A stretch of DNA of 64,000 nt. Origin: Mytilus edulis. Its lineage: Eukaryota; Mollusca; Bivalvia; Mytilida; Mytilidae. The DNA lies in assembly GCF_963676685.1 (NCBI RefSeq), contig NC_092345.1:32263585-32327584 (forward strand). Reading direction: 5' to 3'. Below are positions 46,885 to 59,530 of the stretch, in pieces. Below the pieces are notes generated by a model, which searched no databases, was not told where the DNA came from, and worked only from the letters and a program-made list of their open reading frames with translations. The position numbers were made by a program, and so were the translations under genes. The first letter of the stretch is position 1. Each line of letters opens with the position of its first letter.

Positions 46885-46985
46885 CTTTGTCGCGAAAGTA
46901 GACAATATACGTGTTTTCTAGAATGACAAATAATGTTTTTGTTGTGACGAAAATGTCTATTTTAGGAAATTATGGTCACGTGCTT
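46885..46985 (-). promoter_or_regulatory. Candidate non-coding first exon and promoter of the TAX1BP1-like gene
   Basis: Exon 1 of the coding part begins at a 3' splice site, so a 5' UTR exon must exist upstream. On the minus strand GCGACAAAG|GTAATT gives a plausible donor at 46884. About 90 bp further upstream is GTCACGTG (46975-46982), matching eight bases of the CLEAR element bound by TFEB/MITF factors that drive autophagy genes. Position and function are inference; other first exons are possible. Confidence 0.25.
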
Positions 46986-47040
46986 AATGATTCGAAGATT
47001 TGCTATAAAGGGAGATAATTCAATTTTCCCGTACAAATTC

Positions 47041-47545
47041 ATGTGAGTTCGTGGTCTAGTGGTTAAGACCGATGGCTACAGTGCTGAAGGTCCCGAGTTC
47101 GATTCTCACTCGGGGTGCTAAAAATATCAGTACATCAGAAGGGTAATTTTCACCCTCTCACACACATCTCTGGTACCCAGACCGGAGTTTAAACTAGAAT
47201 GGGTACTTTGGGGGCCTCGGTTGGTCAAAGTTGTCCCCTACTTTGACCTGGAGATCAATCTTCTGATATCTCTCTGGTTTGTCTGTTTCCACCGAGTGGC
47301 CCGGTGGTTCTCTCCGAGTACTTCGGCTTCCTCCACCATAATAACAGACTTCCCGGTGTCCTACACGCTTCCTTGGGCGGTGTTGGGTGGGGATTGTTCT
47401 GGTGGTGGGATAATATTGTAAAGGACACATCTCCATTAATCCTTAGGGAGTGTACATGGATCCGCTGTACCCTTGCAGTCAATCAAGGGGTGCGTCTTAA
47501 TTGGCGGAATCTCAGTACATACATTGGTCTTATTATTTTAAATAA
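47041..47545 (+). mobile_element. tRNA-derived SINE
   Basis: The head has a tRNA-like A box (TGGTCTAGTGGTTAAGACC) and B box (GAGTTCGATTCTC), but the sequence does not form a complete tRNA cloverleaf. The body continues with TGGTACCCAGACCGGAGTTT, CGAGTGGCCCGGTGGTTCTC and GGCTTCCTCCACC. The right end is approximate. The internal RNA polymerase III promoter is what the family normally uses. Several short frames here are artefacts. Confidence 0.7.
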
Positions 47546-48715
47546 TTGACGATCTGTAGAATTAAGCATACCAACTTAAAAATAATATATCAAAAACTTC
47601 ACATTACTGCATTGGCTATTTTTCAAGCTACCACTTTTGTGAATTAAGTAAAAGAAAAAGAAAAAAAGAAAAATCTGAGAAAATAGGCTATTTTTATCTA
47701 CTAGACGTCTAGTAATGGACTTCTGGCTATATATAACATTCTTTAAGGAAACAAAAATAAAAGACAGTTTAACGAAACCTTTATCTAGTAAAGAAAAAGA
47801 AAAAGTAAAAAAAAAATCTTTAAATTCCTTATCTTTATTTTACCATTCAGTAGAAATGTTAGATTTATCTCCACATAAAAATGGCCAGCATGTTGAAAAA
47901 TTGATTCGAACACAAAACAATATTTTTTTTTCTAAAACAGTTTCAACAATGCAATAAATTTCTCATATATATCTTTCTTCAAAATTCCCATCATCTCTCA
48001 GCACCCATGTAATTTTCTCACATTTCATATGACTTTTTTTTATTTGTGAATTGTTATTCTTTTAAAAATATTTAATATATTCTTTTTTCTTTTTTTCAGG
48101 GCAAATAAATTTGACAACAACAAAATAAACTGTTGAATTTGCAGATTTAAGCAAAGCACTAGCCCGATTTTGTACCGCTAATATTATACATTTCAAGTTG
48201 GCGGTATACAGTAGGTATAGGTACCTAGCTAATAGAACTGACATGATGTCACAAGAATTGTTGAAAAAAAATCAGCTATGGGGTTGCTACAACACTCCCC
48301 CCCCCCCAAACAGTTATATATACTTTCTTGATAATAAAATAAATATAGTCCCATTAATTTTCTGCGTACAGTAAACAAATGAAAAAAATTCTACACCACT
48401 AATGTTTTTGCATATTAGTTACTTTCTAGAATTGTTTATTATGCCCTTAATTGTTTATATATAATAATACAACACATAACATGTAAAATAAGAAAGACAC
48501 GTTTGTCTTTAGTTTCCAACTGATTGAAAATAAATGTTCGTCGGCGCATACAAAAATTCACTTTGACCTTCACAACTGAAATTAAAACTGTTGCTGCCGT
48601 AATCCTATCACATTTGTTTAATTACTTGCACGATAACACATTTCTCCTTTTGTCTTATAACATTCTTAATTGTTTTCTTTGCAGTACATGGAAACCTTTG
48701 TTATTTTGCACCAAA
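47546..48715. other. AT-rich spacer before the 84-bp array
   Basis: No gene seen. Contains a perfect 16-bp palindrome TACTAGACGTCTAGTA at 47699-47714, A-rich runs (47650-47680, 47790-47815) and a C-run near 48297. Confidence 0.5.
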
Positions 48716-50545
48716 CCAATCACATTTGTTTAATCACTTGCACGATATCACGATGGTCGCCTTTGTTATTTTGCACATGACCAAATTTGTTTTGTTACCC
48801 GATCACATTTGTTAAATCACTTGCACGATATCACGATGGTCGCCTTTGTTATTTTGCACATGACCAAATTTGTTTTATTACCCGACACATTTGTTTAATC
48901 ACTTGCACGATATCACGATGGTCGCCTTTGTTATTTTGCACATGACCAAATTTGTTTTGTTACCCGATCACATTTGTTAAATCACTTGTACGATATCACG
49001 ATGGTCGCCTTTGTTATTTTGCACATGACCCAATTTGTTTTATTACCGATCACATTTGTTAAATCACTTGTACGATATCACGATGGTCGCCTTTGTTATT
49101 TTGCACATGACCCAATTTGCTTTATTACCGATCAGATTTGTTTAATCCCTTGCACGATATCACGATGGTCGCCTTTGTTATTTTGCACCAGACCAAATTT
49201 GTTTTATCACCCAATCACATTTGTTAAATTACTTGCACGATATCACGATGGTCGCCTTTGTTATTTTGCACATTACCAAATTTGTTTTATTACCGATCAG
49301 ATTTGTTAAATCACTTGCACGATATCACGATGGTCGCCTTTGTTATTTTGCACATGACCAAATTTGTTTTATTACCGATCAGATTTGTTTAATCACTTGC
49401 ACGATATCACGATGGTCGCCTTTGTTATTTTGCACATGACCAAATTTGTTTTGTTACCCGATCACATTTGTTTAATCACTTGCACGATATCACGATGGTC
49501 GCCTTTGTTATTTTGCACATGACCAAATTTGTTTTATTACCCAATCACAATTGTTTAATCACTTGCACGATATATCACGATGGTCGCCTTTGTTATTTTG
49601 CACATGACCAAATTTGTTTATTACCCAACACATTTGTTTAATCACTTGCACGATATATCACGATGATCGCCTTTGTTATTTTGCACCAGACCAAATTTAT
49701 TTTATTACCCAATCACATTTGTTTAATCACTTGCACGATATCACGATGGTCGCCTTTGTTATTTTGCACATGACCAAATTTGTTTTATTACCCAATCACA
49801 TTTGTTAAATCACTTGCACGATATCACGATGGTCGCCTTTGTTATTTTGCACATGACCAAATTTGTTTTATTACCCGATCACATTTGTTAAATCACTTGC
49901 ACGATATCACGATGGTCGCCTTTGTTATTTTGCACATGACCAAATTTGTTTTATTACCAATCAGATTTGTTTAATCACTTGCACGATATCACGATGGTCG
50001 CCTTTGTTATTTTGCACAAGACCACATTTGTTTTATCACCCAATCACATTTGTTAAATCACTTGCACGATATCACGATGGTCGCCTTTGTTATTTTGCAC
50101 ATGACCAAACTTGTTTTATTACCGATCAGATTTGTTTAATCACTTGCACGATATCACGATGGTCGCCTTTGTTATTTTGCACCAGACCAAATTTGTTTTA
50201 TCACCCAATCACATTTGTTAAATCACTTGCACGATATCACGATGGTCGCCTTTGTTATTTTGCACATGACCAAATTTGTTTTATTACCGATCAGATTTGT
50301 TTAATCACTTGCACGATATCACGATGGTCGCCTTTGTTATTTTGCACAAGACCAAATTTGTTTTATTACCCGATCACATTTGTTAAATCACTTGCACGAT
50401 ATCACGATGGTCGCCTTTGTTATTTTGCACCAGACCAAATTTGTTTTATTACCCAATTACATTTGTTTAATCACTTGCACGATATCACGATGGTCTCCTT
50501 TGGTATTTTGCACCAGACCAAATTTGGTAATTACCCAATCACATT
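48716..50545 (+). repeat. Homogeneous satellite, unit 82-84 bp, about 22 copies
   Basis: Each unit reads through ATCACATTTGTTTAATCACT, TGCACGATATCACGATGGTC, GCCTTTGTTATTTTGCAC, and ATGACCAAATTTGTTTTATT with ACCCG. Start-to-start spacings are 84, 82, 83 and 82 bp for the first units. Two sub-variants differ at CACATGACC versus CACCAGACC. The 298-codon frame at 49863-50759 and its relatives are translations of this repeat in shifting frames. Confidence 0.96.
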
Positions 50546-51773
50546 TGTTAAAAAAAAAATCGCAAAATGGCATGAGCACATTTCTCCCTTTTGTCTTATC
50601 ACGTTCCTCCTTGTTTTTATTGAATCACATGGTCGCCTTTGTTATTTTGCACTAGACCAAATTTGTTTAATCACCGCATTACATTTGTTTAATCACTTGT
50701 ATGATAACACATTCACAGTTCTCTCAATTTCTTATCACATTCTTCATTGTTTTCGTTGAAACACATGGTCGCCTTTGTTATTTTGCACTACACCAAATTT
50801 GATTAATCACTTAAATGATAGCACAAGCACAGTTCTCTTATAATCTTATCACATTCTTCATTGTTTTTTTTGAATCACATGGTCACCTTTGTTATTTTGC
50901 ACATGACCAAATTTGTTTTATTTCCCGATCTCATTTTTTAGTCACCCGCATGATTGCACAAGAACGGGTCTCTTATAATCTTATCACATTCTTCATTATT
51001 TTCGTTGAAGCACATGGTCGCCTTTGTTATTTTGCACTAGACCAAATTTGTTTAATCACCCAATCACATTTGTTTAATCACTTGTATGATAGCACAGTTC
51101 TCTAAATATCTTATCAAATTCTTCCTTGTTTTCGTTGAAGCACATGGTCGCCTTTGTTATTTTGCACCAGACCAAATTTGTTAAATCACGTGTATAAAAG
51201 CTCAAGCACAGTTCTCTTATAACATGCTTCATTCTTCATTGTTTTCGTTGAAGCAAGGGGTCGCCTTTGTTATTTTGCACTAGACCAAACTTGTTTAATC
51301 ACCCAATCACATTTGTTAAAAATCACTTGTTTGATAGCACCTTCACAGTTCTCTCAATATCTTATTACATTCTTCCTTGTTTTCGTTGAAGCACATGGTC
51401 GCCTTTGTTATTTTGCACCAGACCAAATTTATTTTTATTACCCGATCACATTTGTTTAATCACTTGCATGAAAGCACCAGCACTTTTCTCCTTTTTCTAC
51501 TCACATACTTCCTTGTTTTGTGAAGCACATAGCCGCCTTTATCATTTTGCACTAGACCAAACTTGATTTATCACCCAATCACATTTGTTTAATCACTTGC
51601 ATAAAAGCGCAAGCACAGTTCTATCAGTATCTTATCACATTCTTCATTGTTTTCGTTGAAGCACATGGTCGCCTTTGTTATTTTGCTTCAGACAAAATTT
51701 GTTAAATCACTTGTATAAAAGCTCAAGCACAGTTCTCTTATAAGCTTATCACATTCTTCACTGTTTTCGTTGA
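50546..51773 (+). repeat. Degenerate satellite, unit about 135 bp, first block
   Basis: Landmark CACATGGTCGCCTTTGTTAT recurs at spacings of about 114-137 bp. The unit equals the 84-bp unit plus about 51 bp of extra sequence (AGCACAAGCACAGTTCTC, TCACATTCTTC, TTGTTTTCGTTGAAGCAC). Copies are much more divergent than those on the left. Confidence 0.93.
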
Positions 51774-51781
51774 AGCACATG

Positions 51782-52594
51782 AAGGGTTGGCAAAAACCCG
51801 GGTTTTATGAGTTTTGCCCAGCCCAGTGGTAAATACTGGAAAAACCCGGGTTTTACTGGGTTTTAGTGGGTAATACTGTGCAATACTGGGTAATATAAAA
51901 TACTGGTCTGAATTTTATAGAGGATTTAGTGATTAAACACAAATGTTATACATTTAAGATATATATAACCTTTTTTGTTTGTCTGGATTGATAAAACTGT
52001 AATTAAAATAAATATAACTCCTATTTAAGAACTAGCAATTACATGTAAGAAAAATTACATTTAAAAAATGTATATGTACTGTCACTAATTAGTTAGTAAT
52101 TATTCAGATTAGAATGCAGATTTGTTTATGTAACAATAATCATCCCTTTCAATTTTATAAGTGTTAATGGCATGACCCCTTAGGCTGTTTATTTAGCAAT
52201 ATGAATGTACATTTGAAATTAAAAATTCACTTAAACATTGCAATAAATATTTTTTTTTCAAAGTATGGATGATTATTGAAAACAATGCTTCGTAATAAAC
52301 AAGGTTTCCTTAAATGTGCAAATCTTGTATTCTGTCTACATAGAAGGGAACGCAATCGAATTTTTCATTCTGTTAGAAATGAATGTCAATGATTATCTGT
52401 ATAAAAGTATATATTCAGCTGTAATGCTATGAAACTACACCAAGACTTTACTATTTTGTCTTAAAATAAGCTAACAAAATCATATTGCCCAGTAATGCCC
52501 AGTATTCCCAATTTCTGGGAGTATTGCCCAGCCCGGGAAAACCCGGGTTTTCCCATCCGGGAATTCCGAGGCGGGTTATACTTTGCCAACCCTG
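51782..52594. mobile_element. hAT-like non-autonomous transposon inside the satellite
   Basis: Inverted ends AGGGTTGGCAAA/TTTGCCAACCCT. The right end reads CAGGGTTGGCAAA on the other strand, the common hAT start. Flanks AGCACATG (51774-51781) and ATCACATG (52595-52602) are an 8-bp duplication with one mismatch. The ends carry repeated AACCCGGGTTTT and TGCCCAGCCC motifs. 813 bp, no transposase. Confidence 0.82.
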
Positions 52595-54238
52595 ATCACA
52601 TGGGCGCCTATGTTATTTTGCACTACACCAAATTTGTTTTTATTACCCGATCACATTTGTTTAATCACTTGCATGAAAGCACAAGCACATTTCTCCTTTT
52701 GTCTACTCACATACTTCCTTGTTTTCATTGAAGCACATGGTCGCCTTTGTTATTTTGCACCAGACCAAATTTGTTTTTATTACCCGATGACATTTGTTTA
52801 ATCACTTGCATGAAAGCACAAGCACATTTCTCCTTTTGTCTACTCACATAATGCCTTGTTTTCGTTCAAGCACAGGGTCGCCTTTGTTATTTTGCACTAG
52901 ACCAAATTTGTTTAATCACCCAATCACATTTATTAAATCCCTTGTTTGATAACACATTCACAGTTCTCTCAATATCTTATTACATTCTTCCTTGTTTTCG
53001 GTGAAGCACGTGGTCGCCTTTGATATTTTGCACCAGACCACATTTATTTTTATTACCCGATCACATTTGTTTAATCAATTGCATGTAAGCACAAGCACAT
53101 TTCTCCTTTTTTTCTACTCACATATATCCTTGTTTTCGTTGAAGCACATGGTCGCCTTTATTATTATGCACTAGACCAAACTTGTTTAATCACGCAATCA
53201 CATTTGTTTAATCACTTGTATGAAAGCACAAGCACAGTTCTTTCAGTATCTTATCACATTCTTCCTTGTGTCGTTGAAGCACATGGTCGCCTATGTTATT
53301 TTGCACTACACCAAATTTGTTTTTATTACCCGATCACATTTGTTTAATCACTTGCATGAAAGCACAAGCACATTTCTCCTTTTGTCTACTCACATACTTC
53401 CTTGTTTTCGTTGAAGCACATGGTCGCCTTTGCTATTTTGCACTAGATCAAACTTGTTTAATCACACAATCACATTTGTTTAATAATTTGTATGATAGCA
53501 CTGTTCTTTAAATATCTTATCACATTCTTCCTTGTTTTCGGTGAAGCACATGGCCGCCTTTGTTATTTTGCACCAGACCAAATTTGATAAATCACTTGTT
53601 TGATAGCACAAGCACAGTTCTCTTATAATCTTATCGCATTCTTCATTGTTTTTGTTGAATCATATGGTCCCCTTTGTTTTTTTTTGCACTACACTAAATT
53701 TGTTTAATGTCCCAATCACATTGGTTTAATCACTTGAACGATAACATGGGCACATTTCTCCTCTTGTCTTATTACATTCTTTCTTGTTTTCGTTGAAGCA
53801 TATGGATGCCTTTGTTATTTTGCACATGACCAAATTTGTTTTATTACCCGATCACATTTTTTAGTCACCCGCATGATTGCACAAGTACAGTTCTCTTATA
53901 ATCTTATCACATTCTTCCTTGTTTTCGTTGAAGCACATGGTCGCCTTTGTTAATTTGCACATGACCAAATTTGTTTTATTACCCGATCACATTTTTTAAA
54001 TCACTTGTATGATAGCACATGCACTGTTCTCTCAATATCTTATAACATTTTTCCTTGTTTTCGTTGAAGCACATGGTCGCCTTTGTTATTTTGCACCAGA
54101 CCAAATTTGGTTTATTACCCTATCACATCTGTTTTATCACTTGCATGATAGCATGCGCAAGTTTAAAATTTTGTCTACTCACATTTTTCTTGTTTTTGTT
54201 GAAGCACATGGTCGCCTTTGTTATTTTGCACCAGATCA
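52595..54238 (+). repeat. Degenerate satellite, unit about 135 bp, second block
   Basis: About twelve units with the landmark GAAGCACATGGTCGCCTTTG, spacing mostly 135-138 bp. It ends at CACCAGATCAAACG, where unrelated repeat sequence starts. Confidence 0.93.
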
Positions 54239-55029
54239 AACGAGTAGGTCCGGTAAGGACCGAGTTTTGCCTCAAATTTCAAGTTCATCTGACGAAAGAT
54301 TTTGGACACTTTTTAAACACTTAAGTGTCTATTTCAGTTGATTCAATTAGTTTTTGTGAAAGATTTTAAACTGATTTACTCATTAAAAACGCTCCGATTC
54401 AAGCTTAAATATGAAATATCTATCAAATATGCCAACAAAATGTCACTTTTCAGATGGTTTTTGTCAAAAATGAAAGTGGCCGCATCCGTGTTCATCCTCA
54501 ACCTTTATATATGTTATATATCATCATCAAATACAACTTGCATTTCAATATTAAGAATGAACACAAATGCGGCCACTTTCATTTAAGACGGAAACCGTCT
54601 AAAATCTAACAAAAATGCAAAAATTGTGAGGATTTCAGTAATTAAGCATGACTTATTGACGTGTCACGGTACTTATCTATCCCAAATTTAAGTATTTGGT
54701 TTTGATGTTATATTTGTTATTCTCATAGGATTTTGTCTAATGCTTAGTCCGTTTCTGTGTGTGTTACATTTTAATGTTGTGTCGTTGTTCTCCTCTTATA
54801 TTTAATGCGTTTCCCTCAGTTTTAGTTTGTTACCCCGATTTTGTTTTTTGTCCATGGATTTATGAGTTTTGAACAGCGGTAAACTACTGTTGCCTTTATT
54901 TATTGATGATAGTACCCGATAAATGTGCATTGTATCGTCAAAAACAGCCCATATTTATGTAGCAGAAGCATTCTACTTTCCAATAAAAAAACTAAAAAAT
55001 AACATTTAACAATTTTGTAAAACTTCTAT
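54239..55029. repeat. Insertion of other interspersed repeats between satellite blocks
   Basis: Begins GTAGGTCCGGTAAGGACCG (itself an inverted repeat). Contains a pair of arms AATGAAAGTGGCCGCATCCG-TGTTCAT (about 54470) and its inverse ending about 54585. Then comes a mussel repeat with AGTCCGTTTCTGTGTGTGTT, GTTACCCCGATTTTG and CCATGGATTTATGAGTTTTG (relatives at about 59630-59810 and, reversed, about 60380-60440). Confidence 0.65.
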
Positions 55030-55620
55030 ATTTTGGGACCTACACTTTTGTTTTATTACCCGATTTTATTTGTTTAATTACTTTGCATTGTGTTTTTGCA
55101 CCAGACAAAACTTGTTTAATTATATAATCACATAACCCGATTACCTTTGTTAAATCACTTGCTGGCGCGATTACATTTGTGCAATCACTTTCTCCTTTTA
55201 TCTTATCACGTTCGTCATTGTTTTCGTTGAAGCACATGGTCGCCCTTGTTTCTGCACCAGACCAAATTTGTTTTATTATCCTATAAAATCACATGATACT
55301 ATGATCGCCTTTGTTTTAACACCTGATTTCATTTGTTCAATCACATTATGGAAAGAGCACATTTGTTTTTTTGTTTATTGACATTCGTAATTGATTTCTT
55401 GAATTACATGGACGGCTATGGTTTTTTTTTTCAACAGACCAAATTGTTTAATCATCGGATCACAATTGTCATATCACATGATGGCACAATCGCCTTTGTT
55501 TTATCCCCCCGATAACATTTTCTTTAGCACATGATAGCACCAGCAAATTTCTCCTTTTGTTTCATCTTCATTGTCTTCGTTGAAGCACATGCCTTTGTTT
55601 ATTTTGCACCAGTTTAATCT
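55030..55620 (+). repeat. Last, most degenerate units of the array
   Basis: Partial units (TTTTATTACCCGATT, GAAGCACATGGTCGCC, TTGCACCAGAC) mixed with unrelated sequence. Homology fades to about 56160, where stray ATCACATTT-like words remain. Confidence 0.75.
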
Positions 55621-55735
55621 ACCATTTTCCACGTTAGGAGATTATACCAAGTCAGGAATATGATAGTTTTTTTCGTTACTATGGGTTTGAGGTTTCGATT
55701 TTGACATTTGACAAGGAACTTTTAAATTGTTATTT
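55620..55735 (-). repeat. Mussel interspersed repeat (family A), degenerate reverse copy
   Basis: TTTAATCTACCATTTTCCAC, AAGTCAGGAATATGATAG and GACATTTGACAAGGAACTTT follow the order of the copy at 39120-39310. Confidence 0.6.
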
Positions 55736-55741
55736 TATGCT

Positions 55742-55766
55742 TGGTCGCTGCGTCGCAGCGACCAAT
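55742..55766. repeat. Perfect GC-rich palindrome
   Basis: TTGGTCGCTGCG, a single T, then CGCAGCGACCAA. A 12-bp stem with an odd central base in otherwise AT-rich DNA; possibly a transposon end or fold-back remnant. Confidence 0.8.
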
Positions 55767-57200
55767 CATGAAAAATGAGCGAGTGAGGAGATTTAATTTT
55801 AATTAAATTGTTATTAAGATGGAGTAAAATTAATGTTTTTTTTATATTCTGGTCACATTTCTTGATGTCTTAGTTAAATCTTGATAAATCTTTATTTTCA
55901 TATCATTTTTGTTTTAATCACAATCACACAATTGTCATGGTTTTATCACTAGATATCGTTTATTGTATCACTTACTTTGGAATTCCAATTACTCGATCAC
56001 ATTTTTCACCATAACACTTGTTTGACCAGTTTATCACATACTTGCTTTTTAAGCACCATATGAAAACTACCCGATTACTTTTATTTTCATCACTCGATCA
56101 AAATAGTTGTTAACACAAACGTGTATTTTATCATCTCATCACACTTACAGTCATTAATTATTGTATGCTGAAACAAGTAGTCACCTTTAAGTGGTTGAAA
56201 GTATCGCCAATGTAGAATTGTAGAAATCGGGCGGTGGTATGGTTTCCAATGATACAACTATTCGTCAGAAACCAAAGGACAACACAAATATTAATGGAAC
56301 TGCAATGCTTGCAACAATAAGCGGAATCGGTATCGTATATTAAGATATGGATTGCACCACAAAATGTGAAACAATTCGAAAGAGATAACCATCTGCTCGA
56401 TTTAATCTTAGACAAAATGTGAAAACGAATATGACAGACAGCAATGTACGACAGTCACTGAATAACAAGCTCCTGGTTAGCACACGACATATGTAGCTAG
56501 GTCAAACAGGTTTTCGAGCTCACAATTAACCCCACAAACATGGGACAGTGAATTCTTTAGTTTTCTATGTTGTGTCTTCTGTACTATTATTTGTGTGTTT
56601 GTCTTTTTATTTTTAACCATGGCGTTGTCAGTTTATTTACAATCAATGCGTTTGACTCCCCATCTGGTATCTTTAGTCCCTCTTTCATAGCGTAACACAA
56701 TAACAAATATCAAAATCAGTTAGAAATAGTCAGATCGACAATAAACACAATAGTCTTTGTTTAAAGCATCTGGTTTTAACCTGACTACATAGTTACAGTT
56801 TTAATTTCTCTGAATTATCTTTGTTTGTAATTACTCGATTTGTTTTCAACAGCTTATGACATTTGGTTTTATTATTTCTTATCATAACTGTCGCATCACA
56901 TGATCTATCTTGTATAAAACATGTTCACATTCATTCTATTACCGGATTCATATGTTTGAGTATTTGTTGACAACCTTTGGTTAAGCACACATTCACAACT
57001 GCTTTGCTATCACTTTTTAAATTACCTGCGATAATTTTTTTATCATCAAATCATATTTATTTTATTGCTGATAATTTAACACATGTGTTTAAGGTTCATA
57101 GTTACAATTACTGTAGCGTGTAACGGCATTGGATTTTGCACATAATCAAAGGTCAGTTATCTGATCGAATTAACTAATCATCTGTTCACATTTGTTTTGT
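55767..57200. other. Gene-free AT-rich sequence with one interspersed repeat
   Basis: No gene recognised. Holds family-B repeat at about 56560-56690. The minus-strand frame 56158-56415 has no recognisable domain. Confidence 0.5.
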
Positions 57201-57690
57201 TGTCTGATCAAAGAGAAGCAGAAAATACCAAAGCGGATAGTCAAATAATAAAAAAGGACAAACCAAAAGCCAAACTACAGACAAAACTAAAAAACACAAC
57301 ATAAAAAACTGAAAACGTAGAAGCACAATCCCCACTAAAACGGGCTGGGATGGGTGGGGTAATTGATCTCATGTGCTCTAGTCAAGGGAGGTGATCTCTG
57401 ATGCTATAGAAGGATAAACAGATGCACCACATATGTTGCTTTTGACAGTACAAATCTGTCGATAAGTCTAAGTAGTTAGGTAATTTTCTAAGACAAGAGG
57501 ACGGAATTTTCGTTACGGCATATGGAAAGTAAAATGACAAAAATACAGATCTCCGAGGAAAATGGAAAGTCCCTAACCAAATGGCAAAATAGAAAAGTTC
57601 AAACAAAATAAACGAATGGATATCGATTGTCATATTTCTGACTTGACACAGGCATCTCATTTCATCATCGTGAGTAAAATCCAAAGTGAA
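57200..57690. repeat. Adjacent fragments of mussel repeat families
   Basis: GAAGCAGAAAATACCAAAG, AAAGGACAAACCAAAAGCC and CACAACATA are a reverse relative of family B. From about 57550, GGAAAGTCCCTAACCAAATG, GACTTGACACAGGCATCTC is family A in the forward direction. Confidence 0.55.
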
Positions 57691-59530
57691 AGCTAATTTT
57701 TATTAACAACAATAACTTTTTTAAATGACATACAGCATACAACAAATAATGACAACTTTGATTGCAGGTGCCTGACTGACTCGTACAGAATAAGGCTTGT
57801 TTGTGAGCGCAATCCTGCATAAATTAAAACAGTGGTGTAACAACAACATAAGTTCGCTGTGAAAATCGGTTAAATCGATTTGACACCTTCAAAAAAAGAT
57901 GAACGACATAACACAGATAGTTAGGTACTCGCATATAGACCATGCTTCCAAGACAAAAAAGCAATCAGTACAGATCAAAGAAAACATGACCATGTGCGAT
58001 GCCAAACTATGAACGCTGACATGATGTTTGACCATATTTGTTAACAAATTGATAAAGATAAAAACAAATATGTGTTTAGTTACTAGTACCTATTCTCAAT
58101 AAATGCAATGTTAAAACGGATAAAGTCACTTGCTCAAGAACTCACTTTCAATTGCTAACTTTTAAGAATACTTCTAAAAAGGTACACTTTGGTTTTGGTA
58201 CAAAGAAATGTTTATGCTTTCATCACTTTTAGTCTCGTGCCTATAGTTGCGTACATTCAGTTCATTTGATCTTTTGTGGATAGTTGTTTCATATGCAATC
58301 TCCTTATTTTTATACAAGACAGCAAAAAATCCAGGAAAAACGTTAGATCTACACGAATCTGATCGTTTCGTTTAGTATTATACTAGTTTCAAGTAGAGGC
58401 AATTTGGGATGCATAAATCAACATAGTTTCAGAATTCAAAGATAAAATATGGTTTTCCGCCCACCACGTTCCAAGCAAATTCAATGGCTTGCATTATGTC
58501 AATATATTTCCTAACCAACCAAAAGGCTACTGCAACAAGTTGTTGATGAATAAAAAAATAAATAAATATTGGTCGTCCTTTAAATAACACTGCACTTACG
58601 GTAGACAATATCTATTTAGATTAGGAAAGAAAAAAACACCAACGACACCAGGCTTAAATTTGGAAGACTAGACGTGTGTTTCGTCTACATAAAACCCACC
58701 AGTTACTCTCGAATCAAAACAGTTGCATAGGAACCAATATATTAGTCACAAACAGTATCATTTGTGATTCATCTGATAAATTGTATCATGCAAATTTTCA
58801 AGCCGACCATTCTGCTAATGATTACGACAAGAGGGGAAACACAATTGGTACTATTTGATGTGTAATGCTTTAAATTAAAATACTAATAACGTTATTCATT
58901 ACCTGCACAGTTATATTGTATCTTTCAATGATCAAGTACAAAGCTTCAGTATCGTATCAAACTTATCTGACCCAGACACTGCTTGAAACAAGATAACAAT
59001 CAACACATATGTTTTATTTGAAAATAATCAAAAAGGAAAGCATACTCAAAATTCTTTTCATTCATCATTTAACTTCAACTATAAAGAATATTGTTAGAGA
59101 ATGTGGTTAAGAGCATAATCTACATAGATTCCTGCATTCATAAACTTCCTTATACAAACTTGATCTAATGTGGAATTGGATATCATTTAGTTCATTTGTT
59201 TGATTTGCAATTTAAAGAAACTTTATACACATGATTTATTTGTTTTTACACAGTTTGTTTTAAAAGAAAAACCGACATGGTTAGAAGATACAAATAATTA
59301 CACCATTACTAAAACAGTTATATATTAATAGCCTTGTAATGGTTAGAAATTACCTAGAATAACACATTAAAAGTTTATACTCTATTTTTAGAATTTTACA
59401 TGTGACGTCACTTTTTCGTTTTCCATCTACGTTTCACATGTTGAAATTCACTATCATATCATTTAATCATATATTTCTCTGTCCTGAGTGTTTTGTTCTT
59501 ACTGATGTCATTTTTGTGGTATTTTCAACA
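57691..59530. other. No feature recognised
   Basis: AT-rich DNA with no long open frame and no repeat that I can name. Confidence 0.5.

Noticed and set aside
47041-47120. Possible tRNA gene (A and B boxes)
   Set aside because: Acceptor stem and T arm do not pair as in a functional tRNA, and the similarity continues into a long non-tRNA body; interpreted as a SINE.
49863-50759. 298-residue plus-strand frame with repeated ARYHDGRLCYFA and TISRWSPLLFCT blocks
   Set aside because: Satellite of 82-84 bp read through in alternating frames. The blocks are the same DNA in different phases, with no conserved start.
48716-55620. Regularly spaced repeats suggesting a CRISPR-like array
   Set aside because: Contiguous tandem units without unique spacers, in a eukaryotic context with no cas genes.
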